Origin: Coriobacteriaceae bacterium
GTDB taxonomy: Bacteria; Actinomycetota; Coriobacteriia; Coriobacteriales; Coriobacteriaceae
Direction of reading: 5' to 3'
DNA length: 64,000 nt
Assembly (NCBI GenBank): GCA_902363125.1
Contig: CABIZD010000001.1
Coordinates: forward strand, 236,694 to 300,693
The notes below the pieces were generated by a model. That model was not told the origin of the DNA. It did no database searches and saw only the letters and a list, made by a program, of their open reading frames with translations. Position numbers and translations under genes: made by a program. Shown piece after piece: positions 36,749 to 45,469 of this stretch; position 1 is the first letter of the stretch, and each line of letters begins with the position of its first letter.

Positions 36749-37894
36749 TTAAATCACTATTTTTGTTAAATCGCTAAAACACGGATAAATATTGAATGTT
36801 TCTTCTCCACATATAGCTGTGAACATCTCATGCTCATAACCAGTCGTTATGAAAGAATACTGTCGATACCTCAATTCGTGTTCATCATTTAGTTTATACG
36901 TCTCCGTATCATCTGGCTTTAGTATTCCAACAATTTTATCTGAGCCCATCTCTCTAAGCATGATTATCTGATATGGAGAATTGCAACAATCCAGAGATTG
37001 CTCATCTTTGTCAGTTCTATCCATTCTATCGCAGCTAAGCATTATCTGAAATTTGTCAGGTATGTTCGTCGGGTCTACCTCAACATAATGATAATGATTC
37101 TTTGGTGAGCGCATCGCATTGCAATCTTCTTCAGATTCAAACAATAAAAATGTCTTAGGATTATATGTTCTATGCGAAACATAATTATTATTATTTGTTG
37201 AGTAATACTGTTCTATAAAGGTTCTTGAATCTCCGAGTAAATCTTTGCAGTAATCCAAACTTTTTTTCAAGACATCAAGTGCATCTTCCTTAATGTGGAG
37301 ACGGCCATCCTTAGTAAACGGAGGAATGCTCACATCTCCTGTGACGGATAGTATATCGATACGATTCGATACATAAATTTGATATCTATGTTTCAATGTA
37401 TTATTAAAGTCTGCAATATAAAGATATTGGTCTTCATTTGGTATAGAAGATACTTTTCTAACAAACGCACCTGCATATTCCGGATAAGAAAGTAATTTCT
37501 GCGAAATACTCACTAATGTTGCTCTTTTAATTGGAAGAGCATCTTCTCCCAGAAGAGATGAGTTCAGCCACTGTGCGTATGTATCAAAGAAGCTATGAAG
37601 CAGACCCATGATCTCCATCGTCAATTTATCCATAGCTGATGTGACGTTCATTTGAACACCAAAGTAATCAACAGCATTATCGTGAGCGATGTATTTCCCA
37701 ACGCCAGTTGTAACGGCATCTGAATACACTTTATTAACTCTTTTCGTTTCTGTTTGCTGATATTTATTGATAATATTCTCTAACGCTTGAAAGCTGGACT
37801 CAGCAAAATACAGCTTATACTCACAAGATGTGTAAAACTGATAAGAATCAGCCACCTTTTTATCTTTTAATAGTTTATATAAAGAATCCTGCAT
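36749..37894 (-). CDS. Unrecognised AT-rich gene
   Basis: A 381-residue protein I cannot assign. It has no signal peptide or membrane segment. Residues ~1-130 look all-helical (SFQALENIINKYQQTETKR, AMDKLTMEIMGLLHSFFDTY), vaguely like a HEPN-type helical domain. A mixed region follows with TFLLFESEEDCNAMRSPK and a C-terminal beta-rich part. Base composition is far more AT-rich than the neighbours and its codons favour A/T endings, which points to recent transfer. ATG at 37894 with only a weak GAGG upstream. It stands alone between the GT remnant and a long palindrome. Confidence 0.6.
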   Translation of the reverse strand: MQDSLYKLLKDKKVADSYQFYTSCEYKLYFAESSFQALENIINKYQQTETKRVNKVYSDAVTTGVGKYIAHDNAVDYFGVQMNVTSAMDKLTMEIMGLLHSFFDTYAQWLNSSLLGEDALPIKRATLVSISQKLLSYPEYAGAFVRKVSSIPNEDQYLYIADFNNTLKHRYQIYVSNRIDILSVTGDVSIPPFTKDGRLHIKEDALDVLKKSLDYCKDLLGDSRTFIEQYYSTNNNNYVSHRTYNPKTFLLFESEEDCNAMRSPKNHYHYVEVDPTNIPDKFQIMLSCDRMDRTDKDEQSLDCCNSPYQIIMLREMGSDKIVGILKPDDTETYKLNDEHELRYRQYSFITTGYEHEMFTAICGEETFNIYPCFSDLTKIVI

Positions 37895-37945
37895 ATTTCT
37901 CGTTTCCTCTTTTGCACCTTGAATATCAACTTCATCTGAACACCT

Positions 37946-37981
37946 CCCACATTCATCCGTACATGTACGGATGAATGTGGG
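37946..37981. repeat. 36-bp perfect palindrome without spacer
   Basis: Positions 37946-37963 are the exact reverse complement of 37964-37981. The centre is GTACATGTAC and the ends are CCCACATTC/GAATGTGGG. No T-run follows on either side. It sits at the border between AT-rich DNA (left) and ~110 nt of GC-rich DNA (right). Confidence 0.85.
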
Positions 37982-38105
37982 AATCCGATACCCTGAGGGC
38001 CGGATCGGCAGGCCCCGGGAGTTCGGAGGGCGTCATGTCCGGAAAGAGCGGGAAGGGCGCCACGAAAGCGGTCTCGAAACATACCTATCGTACGAGAATA
38101 CTTGC
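37982..38105. other. GC-rich fragment of unknown origin before licD
   Basis: Between the palindrome and the licD leader lies ~120 nt of GC-rich DNA inside an AT-rich region. It contains an open ATG-started stretch reading SGKSGKGATKAVSKHTY at 38035 onward, which has no ribosome-binding site and runs into AT-rich sequence. It looks like a leftover of a mobile element or of an earlier gene. I could not identify the source. Confidence 0.4.
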
Positions 38106-38199
38106 AGTTTATTACAAGCACCAGCCCCTAAACAAGAATTGGTTCATTGGTTTAAAATTCAGACAACCTTTGAACCAGTATCAGATACAGGAGAGCAAC

Positions 38200-39342
38200 A
38201 TGTTAAATAAAATCAAACAATTCCTGCCAGGCTCGTCGAGATCACTTCACTCAATGCACGAAGACCTTCACGCAATGCACGAAGACTTTCACGCAATGCA
38301 CGAAGACGTTTTTAAGTTGTGCGAGGAGGTAAATCGCTTATACCAGCGAATAGAAATGGCCGAAAATGGCATAAACTATCAGTTTGATGCTAGGGTAATC
38401 CCTATGATTGAATCGCTTACGAGCGATGTTGATGCGCACGACGAACATATGAAGATGTTTGCCTGGGAGAACTACCGGCAACAAGGGGAAAGCGTTCAGG
38501 AAGCAAAAGAGCGGTTTTTTAGAACGCTTCCCAAAGCAACTGGGGGTTTAAGGCTTTTGCAGCTTGGATGCGGAAAGCTGCTTGGAGAATTCGATGCGTT
38601 ATGCAAAGAACACAATATTAACTACTGGATCAACTTTGGAACCCTAATAGGGGCGATTAGGCATCAGGGTTTTATTCCCTGGGATGACGACACCGACCTT
38701 GGAATTATGCGCGACGATCTCGACAGGCTCAAAGAAATTGTAAAACATGACACCCGATATAAAATCACGCTTATTTATGACCGTTATGTCCATTGCCGCC
38801 AGGTTAGGTTTTTATACAACGATGAAAATATACCCTGCTTCTTAGATTTGTTTATTTACGATTGGGCGCCCTCAACCGATAACAAATATGCTGAACAGCA
38901 ACGAGAGCTGCGTAAACAAATGATAAATGAAATGGATTCAAACGACGAGCTTTCTTTTTGGCAAAACGAACCCTGTTATTCGGGCATTAAAAACTCGCTA
39001 ATCCAGGCTTATTACGACCGCTACATTGAATTATCTAAGGAAGCTGGCTTTATATGTGAAAAAGAGCAGGCCAAAGCAATAATGTGGTCCATTGACAATC
39101 TGGATGATGGCAAACAAAAACAATGGGTCTACCCCATCAACGACCTATTTCCAACAAAATCTATGCCTTTTGAAGGAAATGGACTTGAGGCACCGAATCG
39201 TCCCGAAACATTCCTGTGGAGTCGCTACGGGGATATCTATAAACTTCCAAACGACATCAATAGCCATTTTGAACATGTCGACCATAACAGCTTGGAAACA
39301 GGTCTTTCCAATCAAGCAATGAAATCGCTTCTTGAAAGCTAG
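38200..39342 (+). CDS. LicD-family phosphotransferase
   Basis: A 380-residue protein. The LicD domain begins near residue 110 and shows YWINFGTLIGAIRHQGFIPWDDD, the nucleotidyltransferase-like motif with its acidic triad, and later FLDLFIYDW. LicD proteins transfer phosphocholine or phosphoribitol-type groups to surface polymers. The first 110 residues are unusual: a heptapeptide repeat MHED(L/F)HA (codons at 38254-38310, 21-bp DNA repeat) and a coiled coil. The ATG at 38200 has CAGGAG upstream; the frame extending left lies in non-coding DNA. AT-rich. Confidence 0.88.
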   Translation: MLNKIKQFLPGSSRSLHSMHEDLHAMHEDFHAMHEDVFKLCEEVNRLYQRIEMAENGINYQFDARVIPMIESLTSDVDAHDEHMKMFAWENYRQQGESVQEAKERFFRTLPKATGGLRLLQLGCGKLLGEFDALCKEHNINYWINFGTLIGAIRHQGFIPWDDDTDLGIMRDDLDRLKEIVKHDTRYKITLIYDRYVHCRQVRFLYNDENIPCFLDLFIYDWAPSTDNKYAEQQRELRKQMINEMDSNDELSFWQNEPCYSGIKNSLIQAYYDRYIELSKEAGFICEKEQAKAIMWSIDNLDDGKQKQWVYPINDLFPTKSMPFEGNGLEAPNRPETFLWSRYGDIYKLPNDINSHFEHVDHNSLETGLSNQAMKSLLES

Positions 39343-39351
39343 AGTAACTAT

Positions 39352-39387
39352 GGCCCGTGCATTCCCGACAAATGCACGGGCCTTTTT
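39352..39387 (+). terminator. Terminator of licD
   Basis: A perfect 12-bp stem GGCCCGTGCATT/AATGCACGGGCC with a 7-nt loop and TTTTT after it. It overlaps the 3' end of the convergent cytidylyltransferase gene by 2 nt. Confidence 0.88.
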
Positions 39388-39862
39388 AATGAGCAAGTCT
39401 GCCCTTAACTTCAGTCGTAGAAATGCCGGGGGTGCGGTCCAAATAAACGACATCGCAGTATGGCCTAAGCGATTCAAAACGAGAATCCCCCGCCCAGTCT
39501 CCTCCCATACAAACGATGTCGGCGTGATACGTTTTGATATCGTTAGGCTTTTGATCCCATGAGTCTTCGGGAATGACAAGGTCAACATAACGTAAGGCCT
39601 CAAGCATCTCACGCCGCACATCATAGGAATAAAAACTTCTTTTGCCCTTTAAAGCATTAAACTCATCGGTCGATAGGCCAACAATCAAGTAATCGCCAAG
39701 CTTAGAAGCCTGTTGAAGAAGACGTACATGACCATAATGAAGTAAATCAAACGTGCCGTACGTAAGCACCCGTTTTAACGAATGACGTTTTTCTTCACAC
39801 GGCAATCCAGCCTCAAGCAAATCTGAATTGGCTTCAATTTGAACAGAAGAAAGTGTACCCAT
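39386..39862 (-). CDS. tagD: Glycerol-3-phosphate cytidylyltransferase (TagD-like)
   Basis: A 158-residue cytidylyltransferase. The HxGH motif is in YGTFDLLHYGHVRLL, and GGDWAG and the ISTTEVK motif (family SSTxIK) are also present. TagD makes CDP-glycerol for teichoic acid; related enzymes make other CDP-alditols or CDP-ethanolamine-like donors. The first 27 residues are an extension compared with ~130-residue TagD. ATG at 39862 with GGAG seven nt upstream. Its location next to licD and an ABC exporter suggests a glycerol-phosphate-modified surface polymer. Confidence 0.85.
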   Translation of the reverse strand: MGTLSSVQIEANSDLLEAGLPCEEKRHSLKRVLTYGTFDLLHYGHVRLLQQASKLGDYLIVGLSTDEFNALKGKRSFYSYDVRREMLEALRYVDLVIPEDSWDQKPNDIKTYHADIVCMGGDWAGDSRFESLRPYCDVVYLDRTPGISTTEVKGRLAH

Positions 39863-39871
39863 TACATAACT

Positions 39872-39900
39872 CCAAAAGAAAAGCCGTCAAAGCGACGGCT
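39872..39900 (-). terminator. Terminator downstream of the decayed tRNA-Arg copy
   Basis: AGCCGTC (39882-39888) pairs with GACGGCT (39894-39900); TTTTCTTTTGG follows on the minus strand. It differs in sequence from the terminator of the intact tRNA but is placed similarly. Confidence 0.7.
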
Positions 39901-39915
39901 CGTAAAATCAAAGGA

Positions 39916-39988
39916 TACCCACGGCGGATTCGAGCCTTCACCCCTGGAAATAAAAATCTTCGACTCTATGCAACTGAGCCAATGGAGC
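39916..39988 (-). pseudogene. Decayed tRNA-Arg(TCT) copy
   Basis: The minus strand begins GCTCCATTGGCTCAGTTGCA like the intact gene at 33596-33672. The anticodon arm has become ATTTTTATTTCC-like sequence, the T loop reads GGCTCGAATCC, and the 3' acceptor strand and CCA are lost (GTGGGTA). It cannot fold as a functional tRNA. It lies in the same relation to an exporter 3' end as the intact tRNA does. Confidence 0.8.
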
Positions 39989-40041
39989 ATAACGCCGCGT
40001 GTCCAAACGCATACAAGTTCGCACGGCACAAGGATTATAAC

Positions 40042-40107
40042 CTAGTTGAACTGCTCGCGGTATGCCTTGCAGGCCTCATCGACCGGGCCGCCCATACGAA
40101 GGTCACC
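40042..40107 (-). pseudogene. 3'-end fragment of a second ABC exporter ATPase gene
   Basis: Twenty-one codons read GDLRMGGPVDEACKAYREQFN before TAG, matching the C-terminus of the intact ATPase (GDLRMDGPVDEVCKAYREQFN, 33727 onward) with two changes. The similarity stops abruptly at 40107. With the decayed tRNA it forms a ~190-nt degenerate direct repeat of 33596-33792. Confidence 0.85.
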
Positions 40108-40152
40108 GAAAGACACGCCTATCATTCGTTTAAGAAATCTAAATCGCATTAA

Positions 40153-40193
40153 CAAAAGGCGTTCTCCCTGTCTTATTAACTCGGAGAGAACGC
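40153..40193 (-). terminator. Possible terminator of the 40274-41476 glycosyltransferase gene
   Basis: GCGTTCTC (40159-40166) pairs with GAGAACGC (40186-40193) across a 19-nt loop, and CTTTTG follows on the minus strand. The long loop makes it moderate. Confidence 0.5.
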
Positions 40194-40273
40194 ATATAAG
40201 TGCAGCCTGAACAGCGGTAGAATACGCGAGCCTGCTCACACTCCTGCTTGCGCCTCCAAGATACATTACACGG

Positions 40274-41476
40274 CTATTTCAATGTGTCCTTAGCCATAAA
40301 GCGCGCATACTCACCTTCGAACTTCATGCACTCACGAACACAGAAAGCATCGTCAATTGCATAAGCATCGTCGAGAGTAGCATCTTTCTTGCTATGCGGA
40401 ATACCAAAGAAAGCTCGAACACTGGATGCAATGTCCGCGCGAACACATCCCAGCGCAGCTCGACGACCATACTGCGCTGCTGTATATGAGTAAAAGGATC
40501 GACGAGAAAACAACGTGCACGGATCGCTCCCTTCCATAACGGCTTGCGACCAAATTCCGCTAGGGCATCCAGAAAGCTCGGAAAACGATCCAAATTCTAA
40601 AAAGTACCGAAGAAGAATCGCCCGATATCGATCGCAGAGAGAACAAAGGTCGGAAGTCATCTTAATTTCAAAGAGGTCAGGGACGATGAAGTCGGATACA
40701 AACCGCGCCATCTTCATTGCGCTATCCCCTTCCATTCGACCCTGCAATTCCCACTCATCCAAAATGGCAGATGCAACGGAAAGATGGTGTCCAATTCGAG
40801 CCGGGTAGTTCTCCGCCAACATAGCCATCGCAGAATCTTTTCGTGAAACACGATAACGGTAAAGCCGAGCAGAGGAAAACATTACGCCAGAGGCTCGTGA
40901 AACAGTGGCGAACGAGAACACTTGGTCCTCGCCCAAGGGAAGTCCCTCTGGAAAATGAACCCCAGCATTCTTGATAAACGAAGCCCGATACGCGCCATTC
41001 CAGGGAAACGGCCTGCACGGCTCATCAAACATGAGCGAATCCGAATACGAACGAAACACTCGATCCGGCAGGCGAAGCGTATAGGACATCCATTCATTTG
41101 GAAAAGGCACCGGGAATGGATCTGCGGAAAACTTCACAATATCAATCGTCTTATTGCGAAACAGTCGAACGATCGTCTCACAATGCAGCGGACTCACTCG
41201 ATCATCAGCATCAACAAAACAGAGGTAATCGCCACACGCCGCATCAAGTCCAACGTTGCGCGCATGGCTGACCCCGTGATTCGGTGTGGTAATGACGCGA
41301 AACCGAGAATCAACCCGAGCATAGCGCTCGAGCAGCTCGCCCGATTCGTCCGTCGAGCCATCATTTACGCAAATGACTTCAAAGTCCTCAAAAGACTGTT
41401 CACGAATTGAATTGAGACACTGGGGTAGATAGTGGGCGACGTTATAGACCGGAACTACGATTGAGACAGCAGGCAT
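40274..41476 (-). CDS. Family 2 glycosyltransferase (capsule/teichoic type)
   Basis: A 400-residue GT2 enzyme beginning SIVVPVYNVAHYLPQCL, with VNDGSTDES and the DxD-type motif FVDADDRVSP. The second half is a ~190-residue helical region without clear membrane segments, so it is probably a soluble or peripheral polymer-building transferase. ATG at 41476 with AGGAG five nt upstream. It follows the similar gene at 41485-42600 by 8 nt, suggesting a two-gene unit. Donor and acceptor unknown. Confidence 0.88.
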   Translation of the reverse strand: MPAVSIVVPVYNVAHYLPQCLNSIREQSFEDFEVICVNDGSTDESGELLERYARVDSRFRVITTPNHGVSHARNVGLDAACGDYLCFVDADDRVSPLHCETIVRLFRNKTIDIVKFSADPFPVPFPNEWMSYTLRLPDRVFRSYSDSLMFDEPCRPFPWNGAYRASFIKNAGVHFPEGLPLGEDQVFSFATVSRASGVMFSSARLYRYRVSRKDSAMAMLAENYPARIGHHLSVASAILDEWELQGRMEGDSAMKMARFVSDFIVPDLFEIKMTSDLCSLCDRYRAILLRYFLEFGSFSELSGCPSGIWSQAVMEGSDPCTLFSRRSFYSYTAAQYGRRAALGCVRADIASSVRAFFGIPHSKKDATLDDAYAIDDAFCVRECMKFEGEYARFMAKDTLK

Positions 41477-41484
41477 CCAGACTC

Positions 41485-42600
41485 CTAGTGAACAAACTTG
41501 TCACGAAATACCCTCAAGACATACTTCATTCCGCCCGCCTTGAAGTAGTTGATCAATGTTCCAATCTTTCCTGTATCATCGCAAGCAAACTTAACACCAA
41601 AATAATGAGAATCGAATGCGATATCATGCGCATCTTGGTATTCCTCTTTATTGAAAGCATAACGAGCACCCTCCCCCTCATCTAGTGCTATGACAGAGTC
41701 CATCTTAAACTCATTACGGAACTCCTCCGAATAACGTGCAAGGAACTCAAGCTTTAGAGGATTTGCAAGCCTATGCAGATTCCACTGATAGTTATAGAAC
41801 TTCATTTTTGCGCGAATCATATTGAGCTCAGGCTTCAAATCAGGACGATCCTCGGTAAGGAAACGCTCAATCTCAGCATGCTCGTCACAAACGCAGAATA
41901 CCTTACCCGGATTGTTGACGGACGACTTCTCATTGTCCTGTCGATAGTGAACGAAAGCGCGGGACGAGCAGGCAAATCGCTCGGCTTGGGAAAACGCTTT
42001 AAAAGAAAAACTCGTATCCTGGAACGAAGCGCCCGGAGTGGGAAGGAAACGGATATTGTTCTCGTTCAAAAAATCTCGGCGATACAAAGCAGACCAAATG
42101 GACGCCTTTGCCCAAAAAATCTCAGGGGTATCAACAGCACGATGAACACCCATGAGCTCCATCTCGGGGCTCACGGCCGTAAAGAACCAATTATGACGAT
42201 AAAGAAGCTCTTTTCCTGGATTGGACCAATAGAGCCAGAAATTGCACTTCAGTAAATCAAGCTCCTCGGATTCGCACCTGTCAACCATGTATTCAAGCGC
42301 ATCAAGCTCCATGAAGTCATCGGACTCAAGAATCGCAATGTACTTACCCGAGGCCGCCTCGATTCCCTTATTCATAGAGTCACCGTAGCCAGAGTTGGGC
42401 TTATCGATCACCTTGAAGCGATCATCGGCAGCAACATACTCATTGATGATCGCGAGCGAACTATCCGTCGAACCATCGTTGATGCAAATAACCTCAATAT
42501 TCTGGAGGGTTTGGTCACGAGCAGAATCTAAACAATCACGAAGATATTTTTCCACATTGCAGATGGGGACAAGAAGAGAGACCAGCGGAGTTTCTGCCAT
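41485..42600 (-). CDS. Family 2 glycosyltransferase (WcaA-like)
   Basis: A 371-residue GT2 enzyme with SLLVPICNVEKYLRDCLDS at the start, CINDGSTDSS and ILESDDFMELDAL as the donor-binding DxD-type motif. The ~190-residue tail is predicted soluble. The ATG at 42600 (MAETPLV) is taken as start; GGAGG lies 13 nt upstream, longer than usual, so the start is a little uncertain. First gene of a pair with 40274-41476. Substrate unknown. Confidence 0.87.
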   Translation of the reverse strand: MAETPLVSLLVPICNVEKYLRDCLDSARDQTLQNIEVICINDGSTDSSLAIINEYVAADDRFKVIDKPNSGYGDSMNKGIEAASGKYIAILESDDFMELDALEYMVDRCESEELDLLKCNFWLYWSNPGKELLYRHNWFFTAVSPEMELMGVHRAVDTPEIFWAKASIWSALYRRDFLNENNIRFLPTPGASFQDTSFSFKAFSQAERFACSSRAFVHYRQDNEKSSVNNPGKVFCVCDEHAEIERFLTEDRPDLKPELNMIRAKMKFYNYQWNLHRLANPLKLEFLARYSEEFRNEFKMDSVIALDEGEGARYAFNKEEYQDAHDIAFDSHYFGVKFACDDTGKIGTLINYFKAGGMKYVLRVFRDKFVH

Positions 42601-42666
42601 AGAGATAATCCATCCTCCAAAAGTGTTTACAACATGCAAAGACGTAGCGAAAAGTACTGTCGCGGC

Positions 42667-42693
42667 GGTTATTGTGCTGCATGCACAATAACC
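42667..42693. repeat. 11-bp perfect hairpin upstream of the glycosyltransferase pair
   Basis: GGTTATTGTGC (42667-42677) and GCACAATAACC (42683-42693) flank a 5-nt loop. No T-run on either side. It would fall in the leader of the 41485-42600 gene or mark an insertion border next to the IS256 fragment. Confidence 0.6.
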
Positions 42694-42751
42694 TTCACTA
42701 TCCTACTCGACAACAAATTCGAGACAAGACACCGAGGATATGCCACTAAAC

Positions 42752-43253
<502 letters not shown>

Positions 43254-43306
43254 CTATCGCCCGAGCTTATCACGAGACTTAGACTTCCCTTGTTTGCGAA
43301 ATGAAA

Positions 43307-45451
43307 TCAGACAAGACATAGCATCTGAGCCACACCATAGAACACGGACGGACATGTACTCGCCAGATCGCCATAACGATCGGGAGACAACAAAATCCAA
43401 AACCCCAAAAGGATTGTCAGTCCGATAAGTGGAACCGCAATCCTAAAAATCACACCATTACCTTCCACAAAACCGGGGGCCTGAAGCAGCACTCCAAACA
43501 CAAGCAAAATCAATAACCATGAGAAGTCACTGAAGTACCGCATTGTAATACTCGCAATCTGGAAATCCGCAAAAAGGATTACCGATGCGACAATGAGCGA
43601 AAAGATGATGGCAGCCTTCTGGCTCTGCTTACTCTTGGAGAACACGGACGGAATACAAGCAAGGCCCACGAGCAAAAACGGAGCGATAGCCAGCAACCCT
43701 CCAAGATAAGGCTCATAAAACCAATAGCCCTGGTAATCAACAGCCATGTCTACGCCGAAAACATACGGGTATCGCGCGCAAATATTCAAAGGCTGAACCA
43801 AATACTGGAACAAAGCGGGAAGGGACCGCGATAGGTCAATTCCTCGCGAAGTCATATCGCTACCAGTCAGGTTATATGCGGCACCAAAATCAAAGACCGA
43901 TCCAAACCTAATGCCGTTATACAGCATGACTGGAATTGCAACGAGAATAAATGGCGCAATTACCGACACTGTGTTGATGGTCCCCTTTTTTGAGAAAAAC
44001 AGACGTTCCCGAAATATCGCATTCCAAAAAATCGGGAAGGCAAGCAAAGAGACCAGCACGTATTGGGGCCGGCAGCCCAATGACAGGGCAATCAGAAATG
44101 AACCAAGCATGAGGTAACTCTTCCTGAAGCCCCCGTGGTCTCCATCCAAACGCTCCGCAGACACCCAACACGACAAGCCCAGGAACACAACAATTAAGCC
44201 AGATAAAATAGGGACAGAATAGAGCTGAGGGAGAAAAACAAGGTACAGAAGTCCGCTCGCAACAAAAAATGACACTGAAGAAAGCGCGAACAGACCAAGG
44301 GAGACATCTCGTCGATAGCGCTTTGCCAAGCAATACAGCAACGCATTAAAAGCGAAAATGAAGATCACTCCCAAAGCGAGAACGGCTTGATCCGTTCTAA
44401 GATCACAACCAGTTAACAACTTGAAGGGAACAAACGCAACCAATGCCGGAAGCGCACCAAAATACGAGTAGTAATGCCCGTTATAAAAAGCGTAATCAAG
44501 GTAGTAATACTCACCAGCCTGAGATAATTCCCGAGCTCGGGCTGAAGTATCGTACGGATTTTCCATATCAGAGAGAACGGCGGACACGGGAAGGTCTAAA
44601 GAAACCTTGCCCGACAAAAACGCATCCGCAAGATGATTGTACTGATTGAAGTCAACTGCAACCGGCCCGCTAATTGTTGGACCGTTAGCCGGATTGTCAA
44701 CAACCCCAGACAATCGGCTGACAACAACAGATCCCGCCACCTCAACGGTCATTAACGCGACAATGCATCCGATAACAACAGGACGAATTGGAAACAATCT
44801 AGTCCTGTAAAGACTAGACGAGGGTCGGAAAGCAAGGAGCGCACAAACCGATAATGCAGCAATCCCAAATCGGATGAGCTCGAAGCAAAACGGCCTCATG
44901 ACATTAATAGACGCGCCTCGGAAATCAAAGCTGAACCCCGATTCTTCTTGAATAAGCACCCGCATCTTATGTGAAGCCCCAGAAAGATGCAGGCGAACGT
45001 ATTTCGAGCTTTCCATACCGCCGCAGTAATTGTAAGAAGGAAGTTCAAAGAAAGATGAGTTCGCTTCGTCAGTAGCAAGAACCTTTATTGCCAAATAAGG
45101 GCCAGTCGACGTTCTCCATGACGAAGATGTCCAGCCTGGAACAGCAATATCAAGGTAAAGATTCTCGACATGGCATCCATCGGCATCGAATTCAATATAG
45201 GCGGTTTCGGGATCTACGACCTTAATCGTCCTGTCATCCTGAATCTCCAGTCCAGGACCAAGGTTCCAATCCACTTCTTTCGCGTTCCCATATAGCAGAG
45301 ATTCCCAGAACGGAAAGTTGAATACGAGAATCTCCAAAGCCATTGCAACCATAAGTGAAATAGCAACACAGCGAAGAATCTTCTGCAAAGCACTGGAACC
45401 ATCGTGGCCAACAGGCTCAATGTTATTTCTTGCGCACTCTATAGGAGTCAT
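43307..45451 (-). CDS. Large membrane protein, probable GT-C-type glycosyltransferase
   Basis: A 714-residue protein with a first membrane helix near residues 28-50, then a ~150-residue soluble beta-rich domain, then about twelve membrane segments. The loop NPYDTSARARELSQAGEYYYLDYAFYNG between segments, with a DxD-like acidic start, resembles GT-C family proteins. No exact family is recognised. The ATG at 45451 has GGAG six nt upstream. It is followed upstream in transcription by an acyltransferase and another membrane protein. GC is below that of the housekeeping genes. Confidence 0.65.
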   Translation of the reverse strand: MTPIECARNNIEPVGHDGSSALQKILRCVAISLMVAMALEILVFNFPFWESLLYGNAKEVDWNLGPGLEIQDDRTIKVVDPETAYIEFDADGCHVENLYLDIAVPGWTSSSWRTSTGPYLAIKVLATDEANSSFFELPSYNYCGGMESSKYVRLHLSGASHKMRVLIQEESGFSFDFRGASINVMRPFCFELIRFGIAALSVCALLAFRPSSSLYRTRLFPIRPVVIGCIVALMTVEVAGSVVVSRLSGVVDNPANGPTISGPVAVDFNQYNHLADAFLSGKVSLDLPVSAVLSDMENPYDTSARARELSQAGEYYYLDYAFYNGHYYSYFGALPALVAFVPFKLLTGCDLRTDQAVLALGVIFIFAFNALLYCLAKRYRRDVSLGLFALSSVSFFVASGLLYLVFLPQLYSVPILSGLIVVFLGLSCWVSAERLDGDHGGFRKSYLMLGSFLIALSLGCRPQYVLVSLLAFPIFWNAIFRERLFFSKKGTINTVSVIAPFILVAIPVMLYNGIRFGSVFDFGAAYNLTGSDMTSRGIDLSRSLPALFQYLVQPLNICARYPYVFGVDMAVDYQGYWFYEPYLGGLLAIAPFLLVGLACIPSVFSKSKQSQKAAIIFSLIVASVILFADFQIASITMRYFSDFSWLLILLVFGVLLQAPGFVEGNGVIFRIAVPLIGLTILLGFWILLSPDRYGDLASTCPSVFYGVAQMLCLV

Positions 45452-45469
45452 CAAGTTCTCCAAACTAAA

